A stretch of DNA of 64,000 nt from Rhodanobacter sp. MP7CTX1 (GTDB lineage Bacteria > Pseudomonadota > Gammaproteobacteria > Xanthomonadales > Rhodanobacteraceae), in contig NZ_JACHCN010000012.1 in assembly GCF_014205795.1 (NCBI RefSeq), positions 1 through 64,000 on the forward strand, written 5' to 3'. A model generated the notes under the pieces. The model did no database searches. It saw only the letters and a list, made by a program, of their open reading frames with translations, and was not told the DNA's origin. This document shows, piece after piece, positions 55,697-64,000 of this stretch. Position 1 is the stretch's first letter, and each line of letters opens with the position of its first letter. Made by a program: the position numbers and the translations under genes.

Positions 55697-55724
55697 TGCC
55701 CTGCCTGCATCAGCAGGCAGGGCA
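55697..55724 (-). terminator. Hairpin after phosphoesterase gene
   Basis: Perfect 12-bp stem TGCCCTGCCTGC/GCAGGCAGGGCA with a 4-base loop, 15 bases beyond the phosphoesterase stop at 55740. Only a short T-rich trail follows on the minus strand. Confidence 0.7.
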
Positions 55725-55739
55725 AGATCCGCGAGACGA

Positions 55740-57761
55740 TCAATCCTTCGTTGCGGCGGTGTTTCTAAAATTGAACATGTCCATCAGATTGCCGATGGCT
55801 GGCGAATTGACCGGCACATACGGGTTGTCCGACTGCGCAACCGGATTGGGCAGATTGTCGCGGCTACGCGCCGAGATCGTCTCGTCCAGACCCCAGTTGG
55901 CTTCGACGAATTTGTCGAAGGACACATGATCGTAGTAGGTGTGCACGACGTGACCGCCCTGCGAGAACTGCGAGACCACCAGCAGCGGGATGCGCGTACC
56001 GTCGCCGAAGAAGTCGATCGGCTGCACATAACCCGAATCCCAGTAACCGCCGCCCTCGTCGAACGTCACCATGATGACCGTGTCGCTCCACACCTGCGGA
56101 TTGGCCTGTGCCATCTCGACGATCTTCTGCACGTAGCCTTCGAAGAGCTCGAGCTTGGACGAGGCCGGGTGGCCGTCCAGAAGTCCGTCGGGCTTGGCAA
56201 TCGAGACGGCCGGCAGCGTGTTGTTCTGGATATCGTTGTAGAGATTATTGATATCTTGGTTGTTGCCGCGCAGCTCCGGATTGGTCATGACCTGGGTGGA
56301 GTACAGGAACGGATCGCAGATGTTGCAGAACGTGCCGGCCTCGCCGTTCTCCTGGCCGTTGCCCCAGCCTTCGCCGTAATACTTCCAGCTCACGTGATGC
56401 CGATTGAGCAATAGCGCGAGATTGTCCTGCGTAGTGGGCGGAATGGTGAACTGCTCAGCGCCCAGCGGTGCGGGTGTGCCGTCACCCAGGTAGCCCGGGT
56501 TGTAGTTGTTCACCAGATAGTACGCACCCGATTTGCAATCCGTGCCGCGGAAAGTGCGGTACGGCAGCGAACGCAAGTAGCCTTTCACCGAGGCTACGCC
56601 CGGCTGCGTCTCGTCTGCGCAGTTGACGTAGGACCCGCCGCCGTAGCCATCCTGCACGTACCAGTTGTTGGTACCCAGCTGGGTGTTCGGATTTTCGATC
56701 TGGTTGGTCGGCGGCACCGCCGGATTGCCCTGCCCGTCGGCGTAATAGATCGGGCTGCCGAAGCCGAGCATGATGTGATTGGCACCCGTGCCACCCATCA
56801 CCGACTGGTGGAAGTTGTCGCTCAGAGCATAGGTCCGGGCAAGCTCCGCAAGGTACGGTGCGTCGCCCTTGGCGATGTTGAGGAACTGCATCGAGGTTGC
56901 GCCCTCGCCCGTGCTCTGGTCGGTAAAGCCGGCCGGTTGCGCTTTGCCGTCGTTGCCGGCACCAATGGTGGTCTCTACCCACGGGAACAGATCGTTGCGG
57001 CAGCCGCTCGGATTCTTTCGCGTAGCCGCCTGGGCACTGCAGTCGAGCTGCTGCCACATCTGGAAGAAGCGATGCACCGGGCTGTTGGCGTAATCGTTGT
57101 AGCTGATCGAAGCATGCATATCGACCGGCGCATTGGCCAACTGGATGGGGAAGCGTGTATCGACGACGTCGTTCGGCAGACCGGTGCCGCCCTCGGCGAG
57201 CTGCACATAGTTAGCTGTCGGCAACGCCGGTTCGATGGCCTGCGCTTCTGCGGCCGACGAGAAAAACGCCTGCGTCGGCGCGCCGCCCGTGTTCATTGAG
57301 GGCAAGAGCGCATACGGCGTGGTGTGCTTGGGGGCAACCGCGAAGGTGCTGGTGTTCGACGCCTGCCACTGGCGTGCCGCAGCAACATTCGGGCCCGGCG
57401 TACCATCCGCGTTGACGATGCCTTCCGACAACAGGTTGTGCACGCTCTGCCCCGCCGGCGGCGTATAGGTGGCAAAAACGTGGTCGAAAGTGCGGTTCTC
57501 GCCAATCAGCAGAATCACATGCTTGATCGGAGTACGCGTGTTGCCGCTGCGGTCGTCGCCGATGCCGGGATTGTGCAACACGACAATGCCACCGGGCGGT
57601 GTGTTGCGACTATGGGTGCCGGCGGTCGGCAGGTTCTGGCGGAAGGTGGCGTCCTTGTCGGGTGGTGTGCTGCTCTGGGCGCTCACGACGCCGGCAAGTC
57701 CGGCAGCGAGCACGCCGATGGCGATCGATCTAAATCGCGAACGGATTATTTCTTTGGACAT
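55740..57761 (-). CDS. Exported phosphoesterase (phospholipase C/acid phosphatase type)
   Basis: 673 aa with signal peptide (IAIGVLAAGLAGVVSAQ). The PF04185 family begins at PIKHVILLIGENRTFDHVFA (active-site Glu-Asn-Arg region), with later metal-site blocks MLGFGSPIYYADGQG and VMVTFDEGGGYWDSG. The family includes phospholipase C and acid phosphatases; which it is cannot be told. AGGAG is 9 bases before the ATG; the longer frame to 57932 is not supported. Confidence 0.92.
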   Translation of the reverse strand: MSKEIIRSRFRSIAIGVLAAGLAGVVSAQSSTPPDKDATFRQNLPTAGTHSRNTPPGGIVVLHNPGIGDDRSGNTRTPIKHVILLIGENRTFDHVFATYTPPAGQSVHNLLSEGIVNADGTPGPNVAAARQWQASNTSTFAVAPKHTTPYALLPSMNTGGAPTQAFFSSAAEAQAIEPALPTANYVQLAEGGTGLPNDVVDTRFPIQLANAPVDMHASISYNDYANSPVHRFFQMWQQLDCSAQAATRKNPSGCRNDLFPWVETTIGAGNDGKAQPAGFTDQSTGEGATSMQFLNIAKGDAPYLAELARTYALSDNFHQSVMGGTGANHIMLGFGSPIYYADGQGNPAVPPTNQIENPNTQLGTNNWYVQDGYGGGSYVNCADETQPGVASVKGYLRSLPYRTFRGTDCKSGAYYLVNNYNPGYLGDGTPAPLGAEQFTIPPTTQDNLALLLNRHHVSWKYYGEGWGNGQENGEAGTFCNICDPFLYSTQVMTNPELRGNNQDINNLYNDIQNNTLPAVSIAKPDGLLDGHPASSKLELFEGYVQKIVEMAQANPQVWSDTVIMVTFDEGGGYWDSGYVQPIDFFGDGTRIPLLVVSQFSQGGHVVHTYYDHVSFDKFVEANWGLDETISARSRDNLPNPVAQSDNPYVPVNSPAIGNLMDMFNFRNTAATKD

Positions 57762-58020
57762 GATTGAATCTCCTGCAGAAATCCTGTGAAGGCTGCAATC
57801 GAGTGTTCCCCCTGATTCTTGGCCTGCAAGCGACTGGGTCCTGCAGACCACCGGCAGTCTGGTCCGCACAGATGACGCAACGTTGGCAAGGACACGACAG
57901 CGAGCCAGCCCAGCGTGACAGTGCTGCGACAACGCTGGATCCTGTGCGCTGGCTCACAAAGGTGAAATGGGCGAGGCAGAGCCGAGCGCCTGTGGATGAT
58001 GCTCATCGCGAAGAGCGACC

Positions 58021-58111
58021 CCACCCCAACCCTCCCCTGCAAGCAGGGGAGGGAGCACATCTGCAGCTCTTTGCCCCTCCCCCTGCTTGCAGGGGGAGGT
58101 TGGGAGGGGGT
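58021..58111. repeat. Large double palindrome, REP-like (CTCCCCTGCAAGCAGGGGAG family)
   Basis: ACCCCAACCCTCCCCTGCAA... and its near complement ...GGGAGGTTGGGAGGGGGT face each other, and each arm also contains the small palindrome CTCCCCTGCAAGCAGGGGAG. Same family as 20239-20350. It is located between the convergent or tandem phosphoesterase and multicopper oxidase genes. Confidence 0.85.
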
Positions 58112-58202
58112 GAAGCTTTTGATCTTGTACGCGAAGCGCGCAACAGCCGTGCCCTGCTTCCAGGCAACGGCAGCAGGGCAGTCATCGCCCGGCGCGAACT
58201 CC

Positions 58203-59846
58203 CTAAGCCGGCAGCAGCTGATACGGACGCATCATTTCGTTGTCTTCATGCTCGAGGTAGTGGCAATGCCACACGTAGCGCCCGGGCTCGCCCTCGAACC
58301 GCATCGCTATGCGCGTGACCATGCCGGGATCGGCGCGCACGGTGTCCTTCCAGCCCGCCTCATGCAACGGCGGTGGTTGCGCGGGGCCGGTGTATTTGAC
58401 GACGCGGTGGGCGTTCCACGCGAACAGGTCGAACGGTCGCCGATCGATCACCTGAAAGCGCACCAGGTGCAGATGGATGGGATGCGAGTCGCCGGTGATG
58501 TTGACAAAGCTCCAGGTCTCGATGCTGTTCTGCCGCGGATTTTCGGTGATCGGATCCGACCACATCTTGCCGCCGAGCAACATCATCATGGGATTGCCGC
58601 CGGCATCGTCCTGCTCGCCCAGCGTCAGCATGCGATCGCGCACTGCGCTGGCGGGGTCGATGCGCGGCACCGGCCGCAGGGTTGCCGGAAGTATCGAGGT
58701 ATCGGGACGCCCCCGGTCGCGCACGCGAAATTCCAGAATCGCCTCGGACTGCTGGCGCAGCTGGATCGCCTGCCCGTCCATGCCACTGAAATCCACAATC
58801 ACGTCAGCACGCTCGGCCGGATACAGCTCGATGCGCGAGCGCTCCAACGGAGCGGTCAGCAGCCCCTGGTCGCTGCCGATCTGTTGGAATGGACGTCCAT
58901 TTGACAGGGAGAGATCGAAGAAGCTCGTATTGGCCACATTGATCAGACGCAGCCGATAGCGCCGCGGCTCGACCTCAAGATAAGGAAAGAGTTTGCCGTT
59001 GCACAACACGGCATTGCCACGGCATTCCGATACCCATGGTGCCGACGGATCGTCCGAAACCGGGTAGTAGAGCTGGCCGTCTTTCGCGATCAGACGATCA
59101 CACAGGATCAGCGGCAGATCGAAATCGCCCGATGGCAGGCCAAGCGCCTGTTCATCGGCGTCGCGAACGATGAAGGCGCCGAACAACCCGGCATACATAT
59201 TGAGCCGGGTGATACCCATCGCATGATCGTGATACCACAGCGTGGCCGCATCCTGCGCGCCGGGATAATGAGAGAGTGCCGAATGGCCGGAAACGTACCA
59301 ATCCTCCGGCCAACCGTCGCTGCCTGCGGGCACGCGTGCGCCATGAACATGCGTCACGGCCCGCACGGCGGGCTTTGACGCCTCAGCGCCATGCAGGTTG
59401 TGATCGATCGGCAGGAAGTGCCGTGTCGGCAACGCATTGACCCATTCGACCAGCAGGGGTTCGCCACGCACGGTCTCGAACGTCGGGCCCGGTGAAAGAC
59501 CGTCATATCCCCACAATGTCGTCGGCGGAAGGTCACGGTGCAGGCGTGCATTGAACGCGCGCATTTCCATCCGGTAGTACGGCAACATCTGCCCGGGATA
59601 AGCGGGGTGTGAGCGCTTTCCGGCGGCACGCGCGATCGGCGGCACCGGCAGTGGATCGACAAAGCGGGTCAGCGACGTCGGATTGAGCAACGGTACCTTG
59701 GGTGCTGCCAGTGTCGGCATCGCCATGCGCGTGGGCATGGCCATCGGCATCGTGCTCGCCGACGCCAGACGCAGCGCATCTGTGAGCGCATACGCTCCGA
59801 TCAGGCTGCCAGCCCCGCACAGAAAACGACGACGTGAGACCGTCAC
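58203..59846 (-). CDS. Tat-exported multicopper oxidase (CotA/bilirubin-oxidase-like)
   Basis: 547 aa. Twin-arginine signal (SRRRFLCGAG) followed by a Met-rich stretch (TMPMAMPTRMAMPTLAAP). Copper ligands: HNLHGAE, then WYHDHAMGITRLNMYAGLFG, DSHPIHLHLVRFQ and the type 1/3 motif HCHYLEHEDNEMMRP near the C-terminus. Oxidises phenols, bilirubin or Mn/Cu in the periplasm. The Met-rich piece may bind copper. Confidence 0.93.
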   Translation of the reverse strand: MTVSRRRFLCGAGSLIGAYALTDALRLASASTMPMAMPTRMAMPTLAAPKVPLLNPTSLTRFVDPLPVPPIARAAGKRSHPAYPGQMLPYYRMEMRAFNARLHRDLPPTTLWGYDGLSPGPTFETVRGEPLLVEWVNALPTRHFLPIDHNLHGAEASKPAVRAVTHVHGARVPAGSDGWPEDWYVSGHSALSHYPGAQDAATLWYHDHAMGITRLNMYAGLFGAFIVRDADEQALGLPSGDFDLPLILCDRLIAKDGQLYYPVSDDPSAPWVSECRGNAVLCNGKLFPYLEVEPRRYRLRLINVANTSFFDLSLSNGRPFQQIGSDQGLLTAPLERSRIELYPAERADVIVDFSGMDGQAIQLRQQSEAILEFRVRDRGRPDTSILPATLRPVPRIDPASAVRDRMLTLGEQDDAGGNPMMMLLGGKMWSDPITENPRQNSIETWSFVNITGDSHPIHLHLVRFQVIDRRPFDLFAWNAHRVVKYTGPAQPPPLHEAGWKDTVRADPGMVTRIAMRFEGEPGRYVWHCHYLEHEDNEMMRPYQLLPA

Positions 59847-60142
59847 AGCCGGCAGCTCTGGTCGGCTTGATTCGGCGTGGCGCCGCTACGGCAGCAGGCG
59901 GCATGCCGCCCGCAAGGATGAATTGCGTTTGTCATCTGGCCACCCTAGGCAATCCAGATGACAGGCATGTTGCGGTCCATGGCAGCATGGCGCAAAAGGA
60001 AGACCAGGCTCACTTTTCGGCCTGGCCCCAGTAAGGAGTGCGCTGCTGACGGTACCGGAGTGGAACGATCAGAGGTCAGCCCGCCCAATACCAGCTTCCA
60101 CTTGGCTAACTGGCGCGAGCCGTGATTCACGCAGCCTGAGAA
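59847..60142. other. Intergenic, nothing recognised
   Basis: No gene or repeat is seen. The stop of the hybrid kinase lies at 60143, and the multicopper oxidase start is at 59846 on the same strand. A weak hairpin (CCAGGC...GCCTGG, near 60008-60033) could end the kinase transcript. Confidence 0.5.
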
Positions 60143-63100
60143 TCAGGCTCGCACGTCATCACTCAAGCTACCCTTCTCCATCTCGCGCACAAACGTTTCC
60201 AGTGCGTCAATCCGGCACAGCAGCGCGATTCGTTGCTGGACCACATCATCCCGTGTTGCATCGATCCGGCCCCAACCATCGCCAAGCATGCACAGTGAAC
60301 CGTCGATACGATGCACCAGGTCTCGTTGCTTCTGCATGTCTCCAGCCAGAACCGCCTTATCCAGATCGGCCATATCCTGTCGACTGGTATCCAGTAGCCC
60401 CCACAGCACTTCCTGCACCCTTTTGGCCGAGCCAAACAGATCCGTCAGCTGGGAAAGCTGACTAGCATGCGACCTGGCATGAGACGACGCCGGCGGCGTC
60501 TGCTGATGTGACGCCGGTTGCAGATAGACGGCCAATTTGGCTCGCAGCTCATCCAGCTGGACCGGTTTGGCCAGAAAGTCATCCATGCCGGCATCCTGGC
60601 AACGCTGAACCTGTTCGGGCAATGCACTGGCCGACAAAGCGATGATCGGGAGATGTTTCTCGCCTTCGAGCTCGGCGATTCGAATGCGCTGCGTCAATGC
60701 ATAGCCGTCAAGGATGGGCATATGACAGTCAGTAATCAACAAGTCGTAGTTGCCCTCGACCATCGCAGCCAGGGCCTGCTCTCCGTCGCCGACCACCACA
60801 TGTGCATAGCCAAGACGTACCAGCTGGCGCGAGATGACCGCGCGACCGATGGGATGATCTTCGGCGACGAGAATGCGTGCGTCGTATTGCGCCGATTCGA
60901 TAGGCAGGCTCTCCCTGGATTCGGGCATCGCCAAGCCCAGCGCTGCATGGCAGGCGTCCACCGCAGATCGCCAGAGCAAGGGGTTGCCGCACAGGATGAC
61001 GCTGTCCTCTTCGACCGAGAACCCACGAGGATCGGGCGAATCCACCAGCCGTATGCAGCGCGCGCCCGCAGGCAGCAACCCAGCCTTCACGATGTCGGTA
61101 TCGACGACAAACAGGTCAATGTCATTCGCATCGAAGTCGATGAGATCTTCGGGATCGGCCTCGACCAGATTCAGGCCCAACGCTGAAAGTGTGTTTGATA
61201 GCTCCCGCTCGAGCATCGGGTCGTGCGTACACAGAAGCACTGTTTTCCCGGTAATGGTTGTCCGCGTTTGCAAAGCGCGAGCCACCGGCAACGTAAACTG
61301 GAACATCGCCTGTGTGCCCAGCCCGGGTGAACTGACCAGACGGATCTCGCCGCCCATCAACGTCGCCAGCCGATGGCAGATGGTCAGGCCGAGCCCGGTG
61401 CCGCCGAAGCGTCGAGTGGTCGATGCTTCGGCTTGCGTGAATGGCTGGAATAGCCGGCTAAGCTGTTCGGCCGATATACCGATGCCCGTATCAATGACGG
61501 AAATACGTAGCCGCTGCCCGACCGATTCCTCGCCCAGCAATTCGATGCGTAATTCAACGTGTCCTTTCTCGGTGAACTTCAACGCATTGCTGAGTAGATT
61601 GGTGATGACCTGGCGTATACGTACAGCATCCCCGATATATTCGCCCGCCAGTCGCCAGTCCATGGGCGAATAGAGACGGACGCCTTTTTCATGTGCCAGT
61701 GCAGCGAACAGTCCGACCACGCCGTCGGCCAGTGCGCGCAGGTCGAATGGACGCGCTTCGAGCTCCAGTCGTCCCGACTCGATGCGCGAAAAATCCAGGA
61801 CATCGTCGAGGATCTGCAGCAGTGCCCCTGCCGAATCCTGCACCATGCCAAGCATGTGTTCCTGCTCGCGATCGAGCCGGGTCTGCGCCAATAGCTCGAC
61901 CAGCCCCAGCACACCGGCCATCGGCGTGCGGATCTCATGACTCATCATCGCCAGGAACACACTCTTCGACGCGACGGCAGCTTCGGCGATCGCCTTGGCC
62001 TCGGTCAACGCATTCGCCTGCTCCTTCTCGACGCTGACGTCATCGCAATAGACGCTCCACGACAAACCGCCATCCGCCTCGGCGCGCGGCACGCCGCCAG
62101 AAGCACGTATCCAGCGGATCTTCCCTTGGACGCGCGTACGAAATTCCGAGATGCCGGCGGCCCTACTGTCAATCATCGTCTGGATGACTTGCAGGACCTG
62201 CGGCTGATCTTCAGGGAGTGCCGCATCCAGCGGAAGGGCGGCGCCACTGAGAATCTGCTGATGGGTCATGCCGAACAATGCTGCAGTCTGTCCGCTGACG
62301 TGGGCATAGCTGCGACTGCCATTCTTGTCGATGTAAGTTCGCAGGATGACGCCGGGCAAGCTGTCGTTGGTGTCGATCAAGCGTTGTTCCGAGGCACGCG
62401 CGCGGGCCTCGGCATCGCGGATGTCACTCACGTCCACCAGCGCTCCCAGCAGGCAGGCGCGTTCACCCGGCCCCGTCGAAAAGGGGTGCAGCCAGAGCAG
62501 CACATCCCGTGCTTCGCCATCACGGTTGGCCAAGCTTAGGCGCAGCTCCCGGCGAAGGGTGTGGCCGCTGCTCAGCACCCCCAGATCAACCTCACGCATG
62601 GCCTCGGCATCGATCCCCTGCACGTGCCGGGTCTGCGCCGGCGTATGGCCGATCAGGTCGGCGCGCGAACAGCCGAACATCGCCTCGTACGCATGGTTTA
62701 TGGCGAGATATCGGCCTTCGGCATCCTTTACAAAGACTGGATAGGGGATCGTCTCGAGCAGCGCCTGCTGGAAGGCCAGTTGCGCCGCCAGCTCGCGCTC
62801 GGCGATGGCACGCGCACGCATGAGGAGGCGCAGTCGCGAATAAGCAAAGCCGATGAATCCAAGCACCAACGCCGAGATGAGGAGGCCTGCCATAACCCAT
62901 GACAAGGGCACTCCATATCGGTACTCGCTGGTCAACCAGCGACTGCGAATGCTCTGACTCTTTGCCTCCGTCACGTTGGCGAGCACGCGATCAATCAACG
63001 GCATCAGCTTCGCGTATTCGCTATTGATGCCCATCGTGAAGTCTTGATCCACGCCAGCCGGACCCACCACCCGCAGCGTTGCCGCATAGCGATCACGAAT

Positions 63101-64000
63101 CAGCGGATCGATCGCCGGCAACGTGCCGATATAGGCGTCGGCTTTGCGCGAAGCGACCAGTTGCAGACCCGCCTCATTGCTTCCCACCGGCAGCAGGTTG
63201 CTATGCGGCAGCAGCATCTTCAATCGTGGCAGCAGGCCGGCCTCCTCGCGCACGGCGACCGAACGCCCGGCGAGATCTTCGGGACCGGCGATCGGTGGAC
63301 CGTGCAGCCTCGCCACGATCACTTCGGGAAAGTGCGCATAGGGGCGGCTCAGGATGATGTCGTGGCTGCTGAAGTCTTCCGGCATGGTGGCTGCCACCAT
63401 GTCAACCTCCCTCGCACGCACCATGCGTTGCAGGCTGCTCAGGTCCTCGGCGGGAACAAATTGCAGACGCAGCCCGAGTTCGTGTTGCAGGATCCCGACA
63501 TAGTCCGCCGCCAGACCATCGAACCTGCCCTCACCATTGATGAACGTATACGGATGCCGATCGACTTCAAACCCCAGGCGCAGCGGTTGCAGCGTGCTCA
63601 ACCAGGCGCGCTCCTGCTCGCTCAGGCCAGCAGCGAGCGGTAGTGGTGCGCTCACACTGTCCAGCAAGCCCCAACGCGAACGCAGCTGGGCGAGCTCCTG
63701 CGGCGTCACCGTCGTCTCGGCCTTGCGCAGCAACTGCAGCAGCATGCTTCGATCGCGTGGCACGGCCAGCCCCATATCGATCGGAGGGGTGTCCAGCGGT
63801 GACAACATCTTGAGGTCGTCGGTGTCGCGCTGGCTCAGCAATGACTGTGTTCGCGAGGCGCTTGTGCCGATATAGGCATCGGCCTGACCCGCGGCCACCA
63901 TCTCCATCGCCTGACGCCCGTCGACAGCAAAGACCAGCGTCGCCCGCGGAAACCGGGCTGACAAGATGGAGACAATGGCGTGGAAAGATCGCTCGATGGC
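60143..64000 (-). CDS. BvgS/EvgS-type hybrid sensor kinase, partial
   Basis: At least 1285 aa; the frame stays open to the window edge (the track's TTG start is internal). Order: end of a first and a complete second SBP_bac_3 Venus-flytrap domain (periplasmic), a membrane helix near VPLSWVMAGLLISALVLGFI, two PAS domains, HisKA (MSHEIRTPMAGVLGLVELLA), HATPase (IRQVITNLLSNALKF, VIDTGIGI, GGTGLGLTI), a pseudo-receiver (VLLCTHDPMLERELSNT) without a phospho-Asp, a true receiver (LVAEDHPIGRAV, DLLITDCHMPILDG), and a C-terminal HPt (LVHRIDGSLCMLG). A full phosphorelay is expected; the partner regulator is outside the window. Confidence 0.92.
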   Translation of the reverse strand, partial: AIERSFHAIVSILSARFPRATLVFAVDGRQAMEMVAAGQADAYIGTSASRTQSLLSQRDTDDLKMLSPLDTPPIDMGLAVPRDRSMLLQLLRKAETTVTPQELAQLRSRWGLLDSVSAPLPLAAGLSEQERAWLSTLQPLRLGFEVDRHPYTFINGEGRFDGLAADYVGILQHELGLRLQFVPAEDLSSLQRMVRAREVDMVAATMPEDFSSHDIILSRPYAHFPEVIVARLHGPPIAGPEDLAGRSVAVREEAGLLPRLKMLLPHSNLLPVGSNEAGLQLVASRKADAYIGTLPAIDPLIRDRYAATLRVVGPAGVDQDFTMGINSEYAKLMPLIDRVLANVTEAKSQSIRSRWLTSEYRYGVPLSWVMAGLLISALVLGFIGFAYSRLRLLMRARAIAERELAAQLAFQQALLETIPYPVFVKDAEGRYLAINHAYEAMFGCSRADLIGHTPAQTRHVQGIDAEAMREVDLGVLSSGHTLRRELRLSLANRDGEARDVLLWLHPFSTGPGERACLLGALVDVSDIRDAEARARASEQRLIDTNDSLPGVILRTYIDKNGSRSYAHVSGQTAALFGMTHQQILSGAALPLDAALPEDQPQVLQVIQTMIDSRAAGISEFRTRVQGKIRWIRASGGVPRAEADGGLSWSVYCDDVSVEKEQANALTEAKAIAEAAVASKSVFLAMMSHEIRTPMAGVLGLVELLAQTRLDREQEHMLGMVQDSAGALLQILDDVLDFSRIESGRLELEARPFDLRALADGVVGLFAALAHEKGVRLYSPMDWRLAGEYIGDAVRIRQVITNLLSNALKFTEKGHVELRIELLGEESVGQRLRISVIDTGIGISAEQLSRLFQPFTQAEASTTRRFGGTGLGLTICHRLATLMGGEIRLVSSPGLGTQAMFQFTLPVARALQTRTTITGKTVLLCTHDPMLERELSNTLSALGLNLVEADPEDLIDFDANDIDLFVVDTDIVKAGLLPAGARCIRLVDSPDPRGFSVEEDSVILCGNPLLWRSAVDACHAALGLAMPESRESLPIESAQYDARILVAEDHPIGRAVISRQLVRLGYAHVVVGDGEQALAAMVEGNYDLLITDCHMPILDGYALTQRIRIAELEGEKHLPIIALSASALPEQVQRCQDAGMDDFLAKPVQLDELRAKLAVYLQPASHQQTPPASSHARSHASQLSQLTDLFGSAKRVQEVLWGLLDTSRQDMADLDKAVLAGDMQKQRDLVHRIDGSLCMLGDGWGRIDATRDDVVQQRIALLCRIDALETFVREMEKGSLSDDVRA

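Overview
The window looks like chromosomal DNA of a GC-rich gammaproteobacterium, most likely of the Rhodanobacteraceae/Xanthomonadales group (Rhodanobacter, Dyella or Luteibacter-like). That assignment is inference. It rests on the gene repertoire (several large exported M28, M14 and S9 peptidases, NfeD/slipin, PadR-siderophore reductase) and on REP-like palindromes of the kind common in these genomes. I saw no rRNA, tRNA or CRISPR array.

Layout. 0.4-6.8 kb: an RsuA-type pseudouridine synthase homologue without the catalytic Asp, a tiny Lys-rich protein, DUF1993, a DDAH hydrolase, a lipoprotein GH18 chitinase and an exported methyltransferase. 7-22 kb: exported peptidases (two M28, one S9, one M14), an NfeD-slipin membrane pair, and a TetR-controlled MBL hydrolase-SDR operon with a visible pair of operators. 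22.3-29.5 kb: the most interesting part, described below. 29.7-36 kb: ThpR, a methyltransferase, CsbD, a PAS-GAF-GGDEF cyclase and an iron/nickel-type yqjI - Fur-like - yqjH operon. 36-47.6 kb: MFS pump, FAD monooxygenase, small membrane proteins, phospholipase D-like lipoprotein, YXWGXW repeat protein, acyltransferase, PhnA, VOC and DUF72 proteins. 47.8-50 kb: an osmoprotectant-type ABC importer whose permease is fused to its binding domain. 50-64 kb: GlxA-type regulator divergent from an alpha/beta hydrolase, a broken chitinase, a 2H phosphoesterase, HdeD, DUF3617, a phospholipase C-type phosphoesterase, a Tat-exported multicopper oxidase, and a BvgS-type hybrid kinase that runs off the window end.

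The key system is a split borosin RiPP locus on the minus strand (about 22.8-29.5 kb). A tetrapyrrole-methylase-family protein that strongly resembles the backbone N-methyltransferase SonM is translationally coupled to a GNAT acetyltransferase. Three separate small precursor proteins follow, which share a borosin-binding-domain-like leader and have divergent Cys-Cys-containing tails. Two of the precursors are each followed, 4 bases later, by a paralogous exported-sensor TPR-GGDEF diguanylate cyclase of identical length (593 aa). Decayed pieces of the GNAT gene and of the neighbouring cupin gene lie between the copies. They show that a cupin-3'/cyclase/precursor/GNAT module was duplicated in tandem and then eroded, leaving one modifying enzyme set and several precursors. 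The chemistry and function of the product, and any link to c-di-GMP, are inference.
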